DNA of 64,000 bases from Globisporangium splendens (lineage: Eukaryota > Oomycota > Peronosporomycetes > Pythiales > Pythiaceae), in the NCBI GenBank assembly GCA_006386115.1, contig VFIW01000003.1, forward strand, positions 930,001-994,000. The letters are read 5' to 3'. The notes below the pieces were generated by a model. That model was not told the DNA's origin. It saw nothing but the letters and a program-made list of their open reading frames with translations, and made no database searches. Shown here piece by piece: positions 44,063 through 54,112 of the stretch. Numbering within the stretch: the stretch's first letter is position 1; every line of letters starts with the position of its first letter. The position numbers and the translations under genes are program-made.

Positions 44063-44573
44063 TCTCCGATGTGCCAAGATTCCGCTTTTCTGGTCTCCAG
44101 AAAGTCGATTCGGTCTGTGTCGCTGAAATCATTGTGGGAATGAGGAAGAGGGAAAGAAAAAGGACCGGTGGGTGCCTGTGTGCGGATATTTATACTTGAA
44201 GTTTGTATGTGAAAAATATAGGGATCTCGAAACGGTGTTGGATTTTAGACCAAAATACTGGAGCCCATGGCATACAAAAGCCAAATGAAAATTGTGGACA
44301 CTCGAGCGATCCAACGAAATTTCTACTTTTTCACACCGTGGTGTGTGTGATATGTGAGACCGGACACCGTCATGGCGTACAGTAAGTGTCATAGACACGC
44401 TGGATGGACGCATGGCCATCCTGTGTGTTTGTATTTACCGTGAGCTTTGTTCTTTTCCGTGATGGAGGCTTTTTCGTTCGCACTCGATGGGCGGGACTCA
44501 AAAGCATAGAGGCGGAATGCGCGGCTGAGACAGTCGTCCCATTGCGCGGTGCCTTTCTTTCCCCTCTTTCCGT

Positions 44574-44656
44574 GGTCAGGCACCACCATGTGTCTGACCT
44601 CAATCAGATGGCGCCCATCTCCCTGGTTTTGGAGGAGTTGACCCATGTGCCTGACC
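44574..44656. repeat. 83-bp GTCAGGCAC element, mirror copy
   Basis: Inverted copy of 38869-38951 in the right arm of palindrome 1. Confidence 0.5.
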
Positions 44657-45997
44657 GAGTCGGTGTGGGTGCCGCTCGCTCGTGGCATCGCCGCAGATCA
44701 GGCGCAAGGCGGTGGGTGCTAAACTAGCTCGCACCACAAGATTTTCAAAATGGCAAGGGTACGCGCGCCAACCATCTGCAACCTTTCACCCTTTTCCAAG
44801 ATTGCTGAGCCGTGCAAGCAGAACTGAGAAATGTACCCACAAGTTTGGGTGAAATTTGAATAGAGTTTGTGTAGAGATTCGCCTGGTCGACTTCTGTGGC
44901 ACGTGGAATGCACACGATTGCTGAGCTGTTAGTGAGGAGGCTGCAGAATTGAAAACGTACCCATGAGCAGGTGCACATCCTGAGGTTTACGCGAGGATTT
45001 TAACGTCGCAGCCCACGTTTTACAAAACTTCTCAGTAGGATCTTTGCGTAAGTCGGCGATTACGTTTATTGCTGAAGAGAACAAAATATCAAGTCAAGAG
45101 GTGAGTCAGAACTCATGCATTTGCCACTTCTGTTGCGTTTGTCGGTGTCAAACGTGGCAGAGTGGCGGATGTCTGACTTGCAACGTCAGTTGCTGCAAGT
45201 CGAGTAGATTCATTCTTTCTGTTCATCTTGCAACAGCCGCACAGCGACAAAACCGTGTCGACGCAGCTCAAGCCAATTGTGCTGTGAGGCTCACAATCCA
45301 ATCGTCGCTCAAGCACGTGTGGCGTCTCCTTCATAATCCGCGCAGTCGAGCCGAGAATGGTGAGGACACTCAGGACACCGTTGCGGGCGGGACATATCAG
45401 TTGAGCTTTATGTTTCAGGCGTGTACTTTGTGCTTGGATGAACGGACCACCTGAGAGAATTGGCAGGAGACGAAGAGATCAGTTGGGTGCGGTTGGCATT
45501 GCACAAACGACCGCTGAGGCACCCGCCCAGTTGCTGAAATGTTTGCCAATCACTTCAAGGACATTGGACGATGTTGATCCCCAAATCGCGTTTCGTTTTC
45601 GTCTCGGTCACACCCAAATGACAGCCTTGAAATCATCGTGGTGTCGGCATAACAGTGTAGCAAGCTGTCAAGTTGGGCTCGAGAACGGTCAAAGGCTGTA
45701 TTCACCACGAACAAGGTAGGACCAACAGTGAGCATACTCGCTTGCAAGTTAAGTGCTGAAAGCAACAGCAGCGATGTATTGGAGTCTTGAAGCTTGTGGG
45801 AAGGTGCTAAGATGATAATCGCTACTTCGTTGCCAACTCAACGCACGAACTTCGGAAAAACAAATGACGAATAGAACAATAGGTGAGCAGCTCCGATTTT
45901 GAGCAGGTGCACATTTGATCTCGAGTATTGAAAGTCTTAGTATCGGATAGATGTGTGCTTCTTCTTTCTTTCTTTCTTTTATTTAGGTAGAGCTGAG

Positions 45998-46951
45998 TTA
46001 TGCTTTCGCAATGATGACGTAGGTCTCGAGGCCAATCGGAAACCCATTTGCGAGCCACTCGTCGCCCATACGCTCCGCGATCTCGAGGTGCTGGGCTCGC
46101 GTGGCCTCGTCCTCTACAAAGTTTCTGTCCAGGTAGAATTGCGCGAAGTCGTTGCCACTCCAGAGCTCGAGCACGCAGAGAAATGGCCAAATGCGCACTT
46201 CGGAGAACCCAGCGGCTGCGAACCGCTTCCGCAGCGCCACGAGGTCCTGCCCCAATTCAAAATTGGCGTGTACCGCGCCGTCACTCAGCCCGACCTCTTT
46301 GTTGAATGCCGAGTCGATCGTGAAGAGACCACTGTTCTCTGGCCGTCCCCAGATTGTAAATCCGGCGAGACCGTTCGGTTTTAGCACGCGTTTGGTCTCA
46401 CGCAACATCGCGTCCGGATCGGGCGTGAGTTGAAGACACAGGTTGGACACGAAGCGATCCGTGGACGCAGTCGCGATGTCTTTCAGGTCTTGGCCTACGA
46501 AGGGCATAAGAGAGTGATAAGCATATTTAGCGATTAGTCATACTAGAAGCAGTTGAGGGTTGAAGTAAGTTGTTTGCTTTGCACCGTTTGCTTCCATGAT
46601 CTTCACGTCGAGACGCTCAGATCCGGCATTTGCCAGCCTCTCTTGTGCCATTTTCACCATTGCTGGTGACAGATCCGTCACGACAAGCTGCTTCTTCCCC
46701 GTTGACGTCACATCACTGTCCCTGGTCAGGCGCTGGACGATGTCAAGCGATCCCAAACCAGAGCCAGCCGCAACCTCCAATACCGTGCAAGCGCTATCCA
46801 GTTGCATGCGGGAGTGCATCTCGACAGCGCACTGGAGCGTAATCCGCTTGTTCGCAGTCGCTGTGTACCGAGCGGCAGTCTCGTTCCAGCGCTGGCGCAC
46901 CGCAGCGATCTTCGCATCGCCGTCGTCGGTCTTGTTGGTCTCACCGCTCAT
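45998..46951 (-). CDS. Class I SAM-dependent methyltransferase (UbiE/Coq5-like fold), palindrome 2 left copy
   Basis: Two exons: 46951-46585 and 46494-45998, with a 90-bp phase-1 intron, giving 287 aa. The splice is set by alignment to the paralogue at 62471: both join as ...EANG-QDL. The donor GTGCAA is unusual and the acceptor is CTTCGTAG. Motif I is VLEVAAGSGLGSL (SAM-binding glycine loop), then VVTDLSPAMV, LCLQLTPDPDAMLRE and a C-terminal YVIIAKA. The fold is that of small-molecule methyltransferases; the substrate is unknown. No targeting signal is obvious. Downstream lies a CTTT microsatellite (45959-45980). The gene is identical to the mirror copy at 60454-61407 in translation. Confidence 0.82.
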
Positions 46952-47408
46952 ACTCTTCTCCCCGTTCGTGTCGCTGCTTGCGTAGTACGCTGCAAATGTA
47001 GCAGTGACAGCGGTTTCGCAGTCGCAAATGCTGGGGACAGAAAAACCTCAAGACTGCGGGAGACCATTGTGAACACGCAAAAACTGTGTGTTGACCGACA
47101 AAATAGCCAATCACCGCTTCCAAAGACACACGCTCCACAAGAGAGTGATGCTCGATTACACACTGACCATCAGTCGAAGATGCATTATTGCTGATTACGT
47201 TTGAACCATCACTCAATGATGCTTTTTACACACACTCTAGCTCAGGCACTTGAAGCAGACTCGGCAGCTCTGCGAATACAAGAAAACTCACGGAATCGTC
47301 CGAGTCTACTAGGCAGTAGGCAGTGCTTAGCCGCGTCAGTTCGTGGGCGAGAGCCACTTTGTGCCGTCGAGTGTCGCGGCTGCTGTAGAGCACTACGGTA
47401 TTCCCCCG

Positions 47409-48341
47409 TTGATCGCGGTGATTTGTGCGGTCCACCAGCCATCTTCGCTCGCGTGCGAGATGTTTTCCAACATTGTGATTCTCAGCGGAAGAGAGACCGA
47501 GTATATTGCGGACCCCGAGCAGACATGATTCCGCATTTTGCCTTGGCTGGGTACGACTGTCCTAATTACTCAAACCCAGTGGAATACTTCGTCGGTCTCG
47601 TGAACGCTGGTTTTGAAGGTCATGGCGACATTCCAGCGCTGGTTCACGCATATCTCCAAAGTCGAATTGCAGGGTCCGTGGCTCAACAAATCCTCAGCGA
47701 TAGAGCTGAATGCCACCTCACAAAATTTGCAAGTCTACCAGCGACTCTATCCCCATGGCGCCAGTTCTGTGTGCTCTTGCATCGCAACGCGCTCAACATT
47801 TTGCGCAATCTAGGCATCTTTTGGATACGTTTCGTGATCAATGCGATCCTCGCCACGATGGTCGGCGCGATGTATGTCTCGGCCAACAACAAGATCACCG
47901 ATGTGGACATCTCCATACTGCTGTTCGGGAACCACACGTTCCTCGTGATGCTCGCGGTCACCGTCGTTCCTTTTTCCATCGACGATCGCGCGATCTTCCT
48001 GCGCACAACAGCTCCTTGGACGTCGGCAGCGTCGTCGCCGCAGGTTTCCTCGCAGCAACACCTGGGATTCTTCTGGTCGCAACGACATGCTCGTGTATGT
48101 TCGTGTTCCTTGTCGGCCTCCGGTACTTTTGGTGTTTCCTCCTGGACATGTTTCTGTCGTTGGTCGTGTCCGACTCCTTGATGCGCGTGATCGGTGCTTC
48201 GACGCTGCATGGGATCGTTGCCTGGTGGTAGGTGCGAGCGTCTTCAGCGTCTTCATGGTCTGTGAAGGCTTCCTGATTCCCAAACATGCGATCTCCAAGT
48301 ATTGGCTCTGGGACAACACCATTAACTGGTTCAAACACTAA
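47409..48341 (+). pseudogene. Decayed ABCG half-transporter, membrane half only (left copy)
   Basis: Homology to the intact gene at 26342 begins at the H-loop (VICAVHQPSSLACEMFSN). It then shifts frame (RVYCGPRADMIPHFALAGYD), continues through the linker and first membrane helices (WRQFCVLLHRNALNILRNLG, FLVMLAVTVVPFSID), shifts again near 48005, and ends with remnants of the last helix (VVGASVFSVFMVCEGFLIPK) and WLWDNT. Walker A, signature and Walker B are absent. At least three frame breaks make it non-functional. Confidence 0.85.
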
Positions 48342-49009
48342 ATTGGTTGTCCAAGACCTTTGTAAATGCACACTTTTATCGATTTGACTGTGCAACCCAA
48401 CAACCAGCTCGCACCGACTGGAAATTGCTATCCTCCCGGTTAAATCGCAGCAGCAACTACCTGCATCGGACTACGAATGAAGGCTGTTGCTGACACTTCG
48501 CACTTGCCAAGACTGGACGAAACAATGGAGCCCATTAAGCACGTTCTCTTTTTCTCTCTCTTACGCAGCTGGCAGTAAGACATACTAATTTGTCAGGATG
48601 CAAAAACGAGGGACGCCATCGCCGATAATGAGTAAACTGCATGCATTGACGTCCGTAATTCCGTTCGGAACACTCTTATGCCTTGTGGACACGAAATCCC
48701 CCGATGGTACTGACACTTGCTTTATCTGGTCAGGCGCAGCAGTGGGACAGGTCTGATTTACGTGTCAGACATGGCCATTTTTGAAGCACAGACGGAACAA
48801 ACGAGTCAGGCACACATGGAGTGCAACTCAGACTCGGACAGAAAAAGGTCTCGTACTGACCTTTCCGTTCGTGCCAGCGTCAGTATTCAGAGCCCTTGTA
48901 GGCAAAAATGATTGACGCGCTAAATCTTCACGCACAATGAGATGCATTCCGCAATTTGCCACGTTGAGCGCACAAATCAAGCCCTCCTATTCCCTGTATC
49001 AACGCCACC
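48342..49009. other. Intergenic in flank B' (left copy)
   Basis: No gene. Isolated GTCAGGC-type motifs occur (48729-48737 variant, 48805-48812). Its mirror is 58396-59063. Confidence 0.4.
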
Positions 49010-49264
49010 ATGTGCATGAAAGTCGAGTGCCCAATCTGTTACAAGCCAACGTGGGAGGGCTGCGGACGACACATTGAGAGCGCGCTCGGCGGTTCGTGCC
49101 TCTGTAGCTCACTTAGCGTGTATGAGCGGTTTCTAATGATGTTGTGTGTTGCGCTGTGTGCATACGCAGGCGTCCCGGAAGCAAACCGATGCCCAGCATG
49201 GAAGACTGGCGGATGCCAACGGACTGAGGCCGATCACACCGGAGGTTCCTGTGTGATCTCGTAA
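49010..49264 (+). CDS. Cys-rich mini-protein, palindrome 2 left copy (58 aa)
   Basis: Two exons: 49010-49091 and 49170-49264, with a 78-bp phase-1 intron (GTTCGT...CATACGCAG). The product begins MCMKVECPICYKPTWEGCGR and after the splice reads GVPEANRCPAWKTGGCQ, then a 13-residue extension. The pattern CxxC...C..H...C...C suggests a single zinc site. The partial gene at 63790 is a closer match to the ancestral form (CPKCHKPTWKGCGQHIESAL) and ends directly after GGCQ, so this copy has lost its original stop and has the changes K to E at the residue before GC and Q to R before HIESAL. Small proteins of this type occur in many eukaryotes, without a function I know. Confidence 0.65.
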   Translation: MCMKVECPICYKPTWEGCGRHIESALGGSCLCSSLSVYERFLMMLCVALCAYAGVPEANRCPAWKTGGCQRTEADHTGGSCVIS

Positions 49265-50026
49265 GCCCAAGCAAATCCGATTCCGCAATAGAATGCAATT
49301 TATGGTCGAGCTGCAAGGTTGGCAGCAGCACACCATCACGCCGAGTGTAATGGTGACAAATATATGTATCGTGATCTATGTCCATTATGGAGAGATTTCT
49401 CTACTTGTTGGTGAAATGAACACTCGAATACAAGCACAGATTATGTGTGGGTGCGTTCACCAGCAGTTCAACAGCTTTCTTGTCAATTCGATTTCGATAG
49501 GGAGCCATGACGTGGTTGGACTGAACAATCGGTTGAACAAGATTGTGGTGTGAACGCTCTTAACCGGCTGGTGGTGCACCGGAATCACTGAGCCGGATGA
49601 TTTCGTGAGTGCTCGTTATCGCGGTTGATTCGCGCGTTTTCCTGCTCGCTTTTGCTGGTGATTAAAGCGAATGGTCGTAGCCACGCTCCGGTGACTGCTC
49701 TCACTTCGCTGTAGTCCACGCATCGTTCCTAGTGGAAATAGTGCAGGAACGAAGTTTCATGCGTCGGCACAGGGTGAGAACTGACAGAAACTCGCATGGT
49801 TTGGGCTTGCACACCACTTCCATAATCAATATAGAATTGACGCTTTCTTAGGAGTCGATACTTAGAGCATGCATCAGGGACTGGAATGAAGGGTGCGTCA
49901 CAAAACGAGAGGTGTATCAGAACGAGTGGTGCAAGTAGAATATGTAAACTCTGTGCATTGTTTATCGCTTAATAGCAGTCTATCTCTCTCAGGGATCGTA
50001 TGGGCTTTGATTGCCAATAGAATCGC
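49265..50026. other. Intergenic in flank B' (left copy)
   Basis: No gene recognised; short frames only. Mirror at 57379-58140. Confidence 0.4.
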
Positions 50027-50419
50027 TTATTTTGTTTGCGCACATGAAGTGAGTACTTCAATGATCCCATTGATCCCAGCTCCAAGGATGCACGCGATGT
50101 CCGTCATCCACGAGCCCATCCGCGCGCGCGGCATCCGATGAACGAACGCCATCGTGTGCGAAATGCGCGCAGTCGTGTAGAGCGCCAAGAGCAAACTCGT
50201 CACTGCCTGGCTGCCGCCAGCGACGATGTAGCCCCAGAACACGACGAACGCCATGGGCATCGACTCGAGGTCGTTCTGGACGATCCGATTCCATCGCATT
50301 TCGTTGTCGACGGCCAGCTTGATACCTGACTTCGGACGGGTCAGGCACTTCTTGGATCTGAGGCAATTTACATATGAATTGTGCTGCTTTTTGTCACATG
50401 AGAAATGGTTGTGTGCCAT
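50027..50419 (-). pseudogene. N-terminally truncated MAPEG (microsomal glutathione S-transferase-like) gene, left copy
   Basis: The frame keeps the MAPEG signature region (WNRIVQNDLESMPMAFVVFW), where the R...NDLE motif precedes helix 2. It then has two further helices (GYIVAGGSQAVTSLLLALYT, RISHTMAFVH) and a final one (MTDIACILGAGINGIIEVL). The first transmembrane helix, which contributes to the glutathione site, is missing. Upstream sequence is replaced by a segment containing a GTGCCTGAC motif right at the junction. The 130-codon reading from the first ATG has an unrelated N-terminus. MAPEG enzymes conjugate glutathione to electrophiles in membranes; this copy is probably non-functional unless a distant first exon exists. 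Confidence 0.6.
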
Positions 50420-51371
50420 TAGGGGGAGTCATTGGCCTCGCCAGCATGCTCCAGAAATGCACGCGGCGTTCGTCTGGCGAACTGCCTCACCGCTATGTTG
50501 TTTCATTTAACCGATTACTTGAGCACATCGATTTGATCGGCTAAATAGTACTCTACCTAGCTAACCGATTAGAAGCAGTTTATTATCGATTAAATGGTGC
50601 TTTTCGGTTGTCTCTGTCATCTCGAATGTGAACCGCCAGCATGAGAAGCGTTTGCACTCCAGGCTCAGGAAGGACTGAGTAAGACGGATCTCTCTCTCTT
50701 GTGTCTCATCCACCTCGCACCATCTAACTCGTGGTGAGTTGAGGATTTCACACTGAATCAAAGGGGGAAATGGCAGCTTCCTTCCGCTCCGACCAGTCTG
50801 ATGATTCCCATCGATACCATTTTCTGCGAGAAAAGTCGGTCCTCAACGTTCTCCGACATGGTTACTGGACGCTGGTTGCAAGCCGAACTTGTGTGCTATT
50901 AATTGGTACGGATGCGATCCAGCCGCAAAGTGCCTGACCTCCTCCAATCTCCGTCTGTATCATGGCTTCACTCTCATGATACAACCAGAAAGAGTCGAGG
51001 GAGGTCAGGCACCTTGGGATCAGGAGCGAAAACACGCGATTACGCGAATAGGAATGCGTGTTTTCTGTACCACGTGCGTGACCGAACGGTCTCCAACACG
51101 GAACGCAACGTCATCCCCATGCAACCTCCCTCTGTTAACTAAGGCATTCGCATCTCATCCCACAGTACTAATAGCTATGCGCCAATCTCGAGATCGTCAT
51201 GTTGCCAACAGCAACTAAGGGACAGATGCTTATCCCAGCGAAAGGATCTGGTTTGATGGAGTAACTACGAACCAAGTCAGGCACTGAGGCTAAATCCAGA
51301 GATCTCGCCTCGTAATCTCATCTGAGCGAGCAATTTTGGAAGGTCTCAGCTAGCGCAGCTCATTCGAATCA
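50420..51371. other. Upstream region of ABCG copy 3
   Basis: No gene. Contains the 83-bp GTCAGGCAC element (50930-51012) and a single GTCAGGCAC at about 51274. Mirror at 56034-56985. Confidence 0.4.
50930..51012. repeat. 83-bp hairpin element with 13-bp inverted ends
   Basis: Ends are GTGCCTGACCTCC (50930-50942) and GGAGGTCAGGCAC (51000-51012), perfect reverse complements. A second inner pair, GTATCATG/CATGATAC, lies near the middle. It resembles a tiny foldback or MITE-like element, though no clear target duplication is visible. Confidence 0.6.
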
Positions 51372-51390
51372 CCCCATTCCGCAACTTCCA
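51372..51390 (+). promoter_or_regulatory. Degenerate INR+FPR core promoter
   Basis: CCCCATTCCGCAACTTCCA fits the oomycete consensus with three mismatches. It lies 62 bp before the ATG at 51453. Mirror at 56015-56033. Confidence 0.5.
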
Positions 51391-51452
51391 GTGCCCCCAA
51401 CAAGCTCACTTACCTGCGCCTTCAGTACTCAGCAAACACTGTACATATCGTC

Positions 51453-53294
51453 ATGAGCGCCGCCGGAGCTGAGACCATGGCGTCACCATCAGCGCAATAC
51501 ATGGCGGTCCGGAACGTGGCGCCAGCGAAAGACAAGAACGCCGTCATGACCATCTACAGCGAGGACAAGACCATCACCAAGAACCCGTGCACGCTGAGCT
51601 GGTCCAGCCTCACGTACACGGTCAACGTGGCCAAGAGCGCGCAGAAGACGATCCTGAACAACGTCTCTGGCCACTGCGCCCCCGGAGAACTCACGGCCAT
51701 CATGGGACCCTCGGGCTCCGGCAAGACCACGCTGCTCGACATTCTTGCTGACCGTATTAGTTCGGGCCAAGTCGATGGCGCCATCGAGCTCAACGGCGTG
51801 CCGCGCAATGTGAAGACCTTCCGAGCCGTGTCGAGCTACGTGGCCCAAGAAGACTCGCTCCTGGGTTCGTTCACCGTGCTGGAGACGCTGCAGATGGCGG
51901 CCAAGCTCACGCTCCCGAGCGACATCACAACCGAGATGATCAACGAGCGCGTGCAACATGTGATCGACGATATGGGACTCCGCGTGTGTCAAGACGCCCT
52001 CGTGGGAGACATTTTCCGGAAGGGTATCTCTGGTGGCCAGAAGCGTCGTCTGAGTATCGCGATCGAGCTACTCTCGGATCCGTCGATCTTGCTCTTGGAC
52101 GAGCCCACGTCGGGACTTGACTCGTCGTCGACGTACCACGTCATGAAGCTGATCGTGCAGTTGTGCAAAGAGGGCAAGACTGTGATCTGCACGATCCATC
52201 AACCTTCGTCGATGGTGTGGGATATGTTCACCAACATTGGTATTCTCTCGGCGGGCGATCCAGTCTACTTTGGCCCACGCACTGAGATTATCAACCACTT
52301 CAGCGCCGCAGGTTATGCGTGTCCGATGTACTCGAACCCGGCCGAGTACTTCATCAGTTTGGTCAACGCGGACTTCGAAGGTCACGCGGACATTGGCAAA
52401 CTCGTGCAGAAGTACGCCGACAGCTCGGTGGCGACGACCGTTATGAGATTGATCGCCAACGACCGCAGTACCGCGCACGAGGCTCACCCCGTGGAACCCG
52501 TGCTGCCGTCCTCTTTGCGTCAGTTCGGCGTGCTCATATATCGCAACTCGCTCAATAACATCCGCAACCCGGGGATCTACTGGGTGCGCCTGTTCATGTA
52601 CTTCATGCTGTCGTTCATGGTGGGTACGATGTACTTGTCGACAAACGACGACATCTCGGACGAAGACCTGGTGCCACTGCTGTTCTACGTGCAGGCGTTC
52701 CTGGTGTTCATGTCGGTGGCCGTGCTGCCATTCTTCATCGAGCAGCGCGCGGTGTTCATGCGCGAGCGCGCCAACAGCTCGCTGAACGTGTTCAGCTACG
52801 TGGTGGCGAACTTTCTGGCGTCGCTGCCGGGTGTGTTCCTCATCGCACTCATGTCGTCGTTGCTCGTCGTGTACCTCGCGGGTCTGAACTCGTTCGGGTA
52901 CTTTTTGCTCAACCTGTTCTTGTCACTGGTGGTGGCAGAGTCGCTGATGCGCGTGATCGGCGCCGCGGTGCCGCATTATATCATCGGCATTGCGCTCGGC
53001 GCGGGCATCTTCGGCATGTTCATGCTGTGCGAAGGGTTCATGGTGCCGCGCGACGCGATCCCGGACTACTGGATCTGGGGGTACTACCTCGCGTTCCACA
53101 CGTACTCATTCGAGTCGTTCGTGTACAAGCACTTCAGTGAGGAGACGTCGCCTGCGGCCACGCAGATCCTCCAGCGTCTGGGCATGGAGAACGTGGATGT
53201 GAACCGCGACATGGGCATTCTCGTCGCTTACGTCGTCGTCCTTGAGCTCATCTTCACGTTCATCCTGTACAAGTTCCACACAGGGCGTCGTTAA
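51453..53294 (+). CDS. ABCG half-transporter, palindrome 2 left copy
   Basis: Single-exon gene of 613 aa with an N-terminus (MSAAGAETMASPSAQY) unrelated to the palindrome 1 copies; from TKNPCTLSWSS onward it is essentially the same protein. All nucleotide-binding motifs are intact (GPSGSGKTT, GISGGQKRRLS, ILLLDEPTSGLD, HQPSS). Variant set ADSSVATT, AHEAH, LIYRN, LMRV. One substitution private to this copy changes VSGRCAPG to VSGHCAPG (51673), just before Walker A. Stop TAA at the palindrome boundary. Different 5' ends on a shared body mean that the two gene classes probably differ in promoter control. Confidence 0.95.
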   Translation: MSAAGAETMASPSAQYMAVRNVAPAKDKNAVMTIYSEDKTITKNPCTLSWSSLTYTVNVAKSAQKTILNNVSGHCAPGELTAIMGPSGSGKTTLLDILADRISSGQVDGAIELNGVPRNVKTFRAVSSYVAQEDSLLGSFTVLETLQMAAKLTLPSDITTEMINERVQHVIDDMGLRVCQDALVGDIFRKGISGGQKRRLSIAIELLSDPSILLLDEPTSGLDSSSTYHVMKLIVQLCKEGKTVICTIHQPSSMVWDMFTNIGILSAGDPVYFGPRTEIINHFSAAGYACPMYSNPAEYFISLVNADFEGHADIGKLVQKYADSSVATTVMRLIANDRSTAHEAHPVEPVLPSSLRQFGVLIYRNSLNNIRNPGIYWVRLFMYFMLSFMVGTMYLSTNDDISDEDLVPLLFYVQAFLVFMSVAVLPFFIEQRAVFMRERANSSLNVFSYVVANFLASLPGVFLIALMSSLLVVYLAGLNSFGYFLLNLFLSLVVAESLMRVIGAAVPHYIIGIALGAGIFGMFMLCEGFMVPRDAIPDYWIWGYYLAFHTYSFESFVYKHFSEETSPAATQILQRLGMENVDVNRDMGILVAYVVVLELIFTFILYKFHTGRR

Positions 53295-54112
53295 CGAGTG
53301 TACCTTTGTTGATGTGGTTATGAAATTGATTTAATATATTGTCGATCATACCCGGGTCTTACCAATTGCCAGAACTAGACTCGCATTTTACTTGTTGAAT
53401 TCATATTCTTTAGTGGTCCCTCACTAGGTTGTTTCTGCCAAATCAAACACGGCACCATCGCCTTCGTTGTTGCACTTGTTCTCGTCCGTTGCGTGTCCGC
53501 ATAGCGCTCCATGTCGCTTCGCAAAAGCTGGAATGCCCCTCAATCGTGGTCGCCACCAATATCTCCACTTGTTTCGCAGGTAGGGACTGCAATTTCGCAC
53601 AAATGCATCGCCGAGCTCCTTGATCAAAACGGGGAGCTGCCGGTAACAGTCCATCCAACAGGTTGTGAGCCCAAGATTTCACATGGACGCACCTTTGTCG
53701 CGCAATGTGTGCACGCACGAAGCTTAAGCCCATAACCTGTTGGAGAGAAATCCTACCGCCGATTTCGCGGACAGATGCGACACTCGAACGCTTTCAGTGT
53801 CCAAGAACTATCGGATCAACACATATAGGAGGACCGCCAGTTAGTATGCTTTAGCAGATTATTAGCCCCACAAAGCTTCTCGTCGCGCACCAGAAGTGTC
53901 GATGCAAATTCACAAGTGAGAAGCGGAAAAGAAGTTGGAAGGCGCAGATACTGCAGTCGACGGATTTTACGCTACGTTTCACGATGTCCACAGTGATTTC
54001 AAGCTTCAAAATCTATTCATGATAAACACGTCAAACGATGAGGAACAAAATCTTTCTGTTGTTCTGACAATTGCAGCGCAACCGTGATTCACAGCTTCAC
54101 ACATTGTCGCTC
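53293..54112. repeat. 820-bp palindrome spacer, copy 2
   Basis: Direct copy of 41353-42172, with no difference seen. It has the same orientation in both palindromes, which is an important constraint on how the structure formed. Confidence 0.9.

Larger units (their letters stand above)
37644..45881. repeat. Palindrome 1 (inverted repeat, 3709-bp arms, 820-bp spacer)
   Basis: Left arm 37644-41352 and right arm 42173-45881 are reverse complements (paired positions sum to 83525). The outer edge is sharp: the base pair 37643/45882 no longer matches. The inner edge is the first base of the ABCG stop codon (TAA on the left gene, TGA on the right gene). By eye I found 15 substitutions, all between about 40310 and 41000; the parts compared elsewhere were identical. 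Flank A (37644-39635) is the upstream region of the ABCG gene and carries no supported gene. Confidence 0.97.

Noticed and set aside
47201..48181. 326-codon frame treated as an intact transporter
   Set aside because: Lacks Walker A, signature and Walker B and changes frame relative to its homologue at 26342; called a pseudogene.
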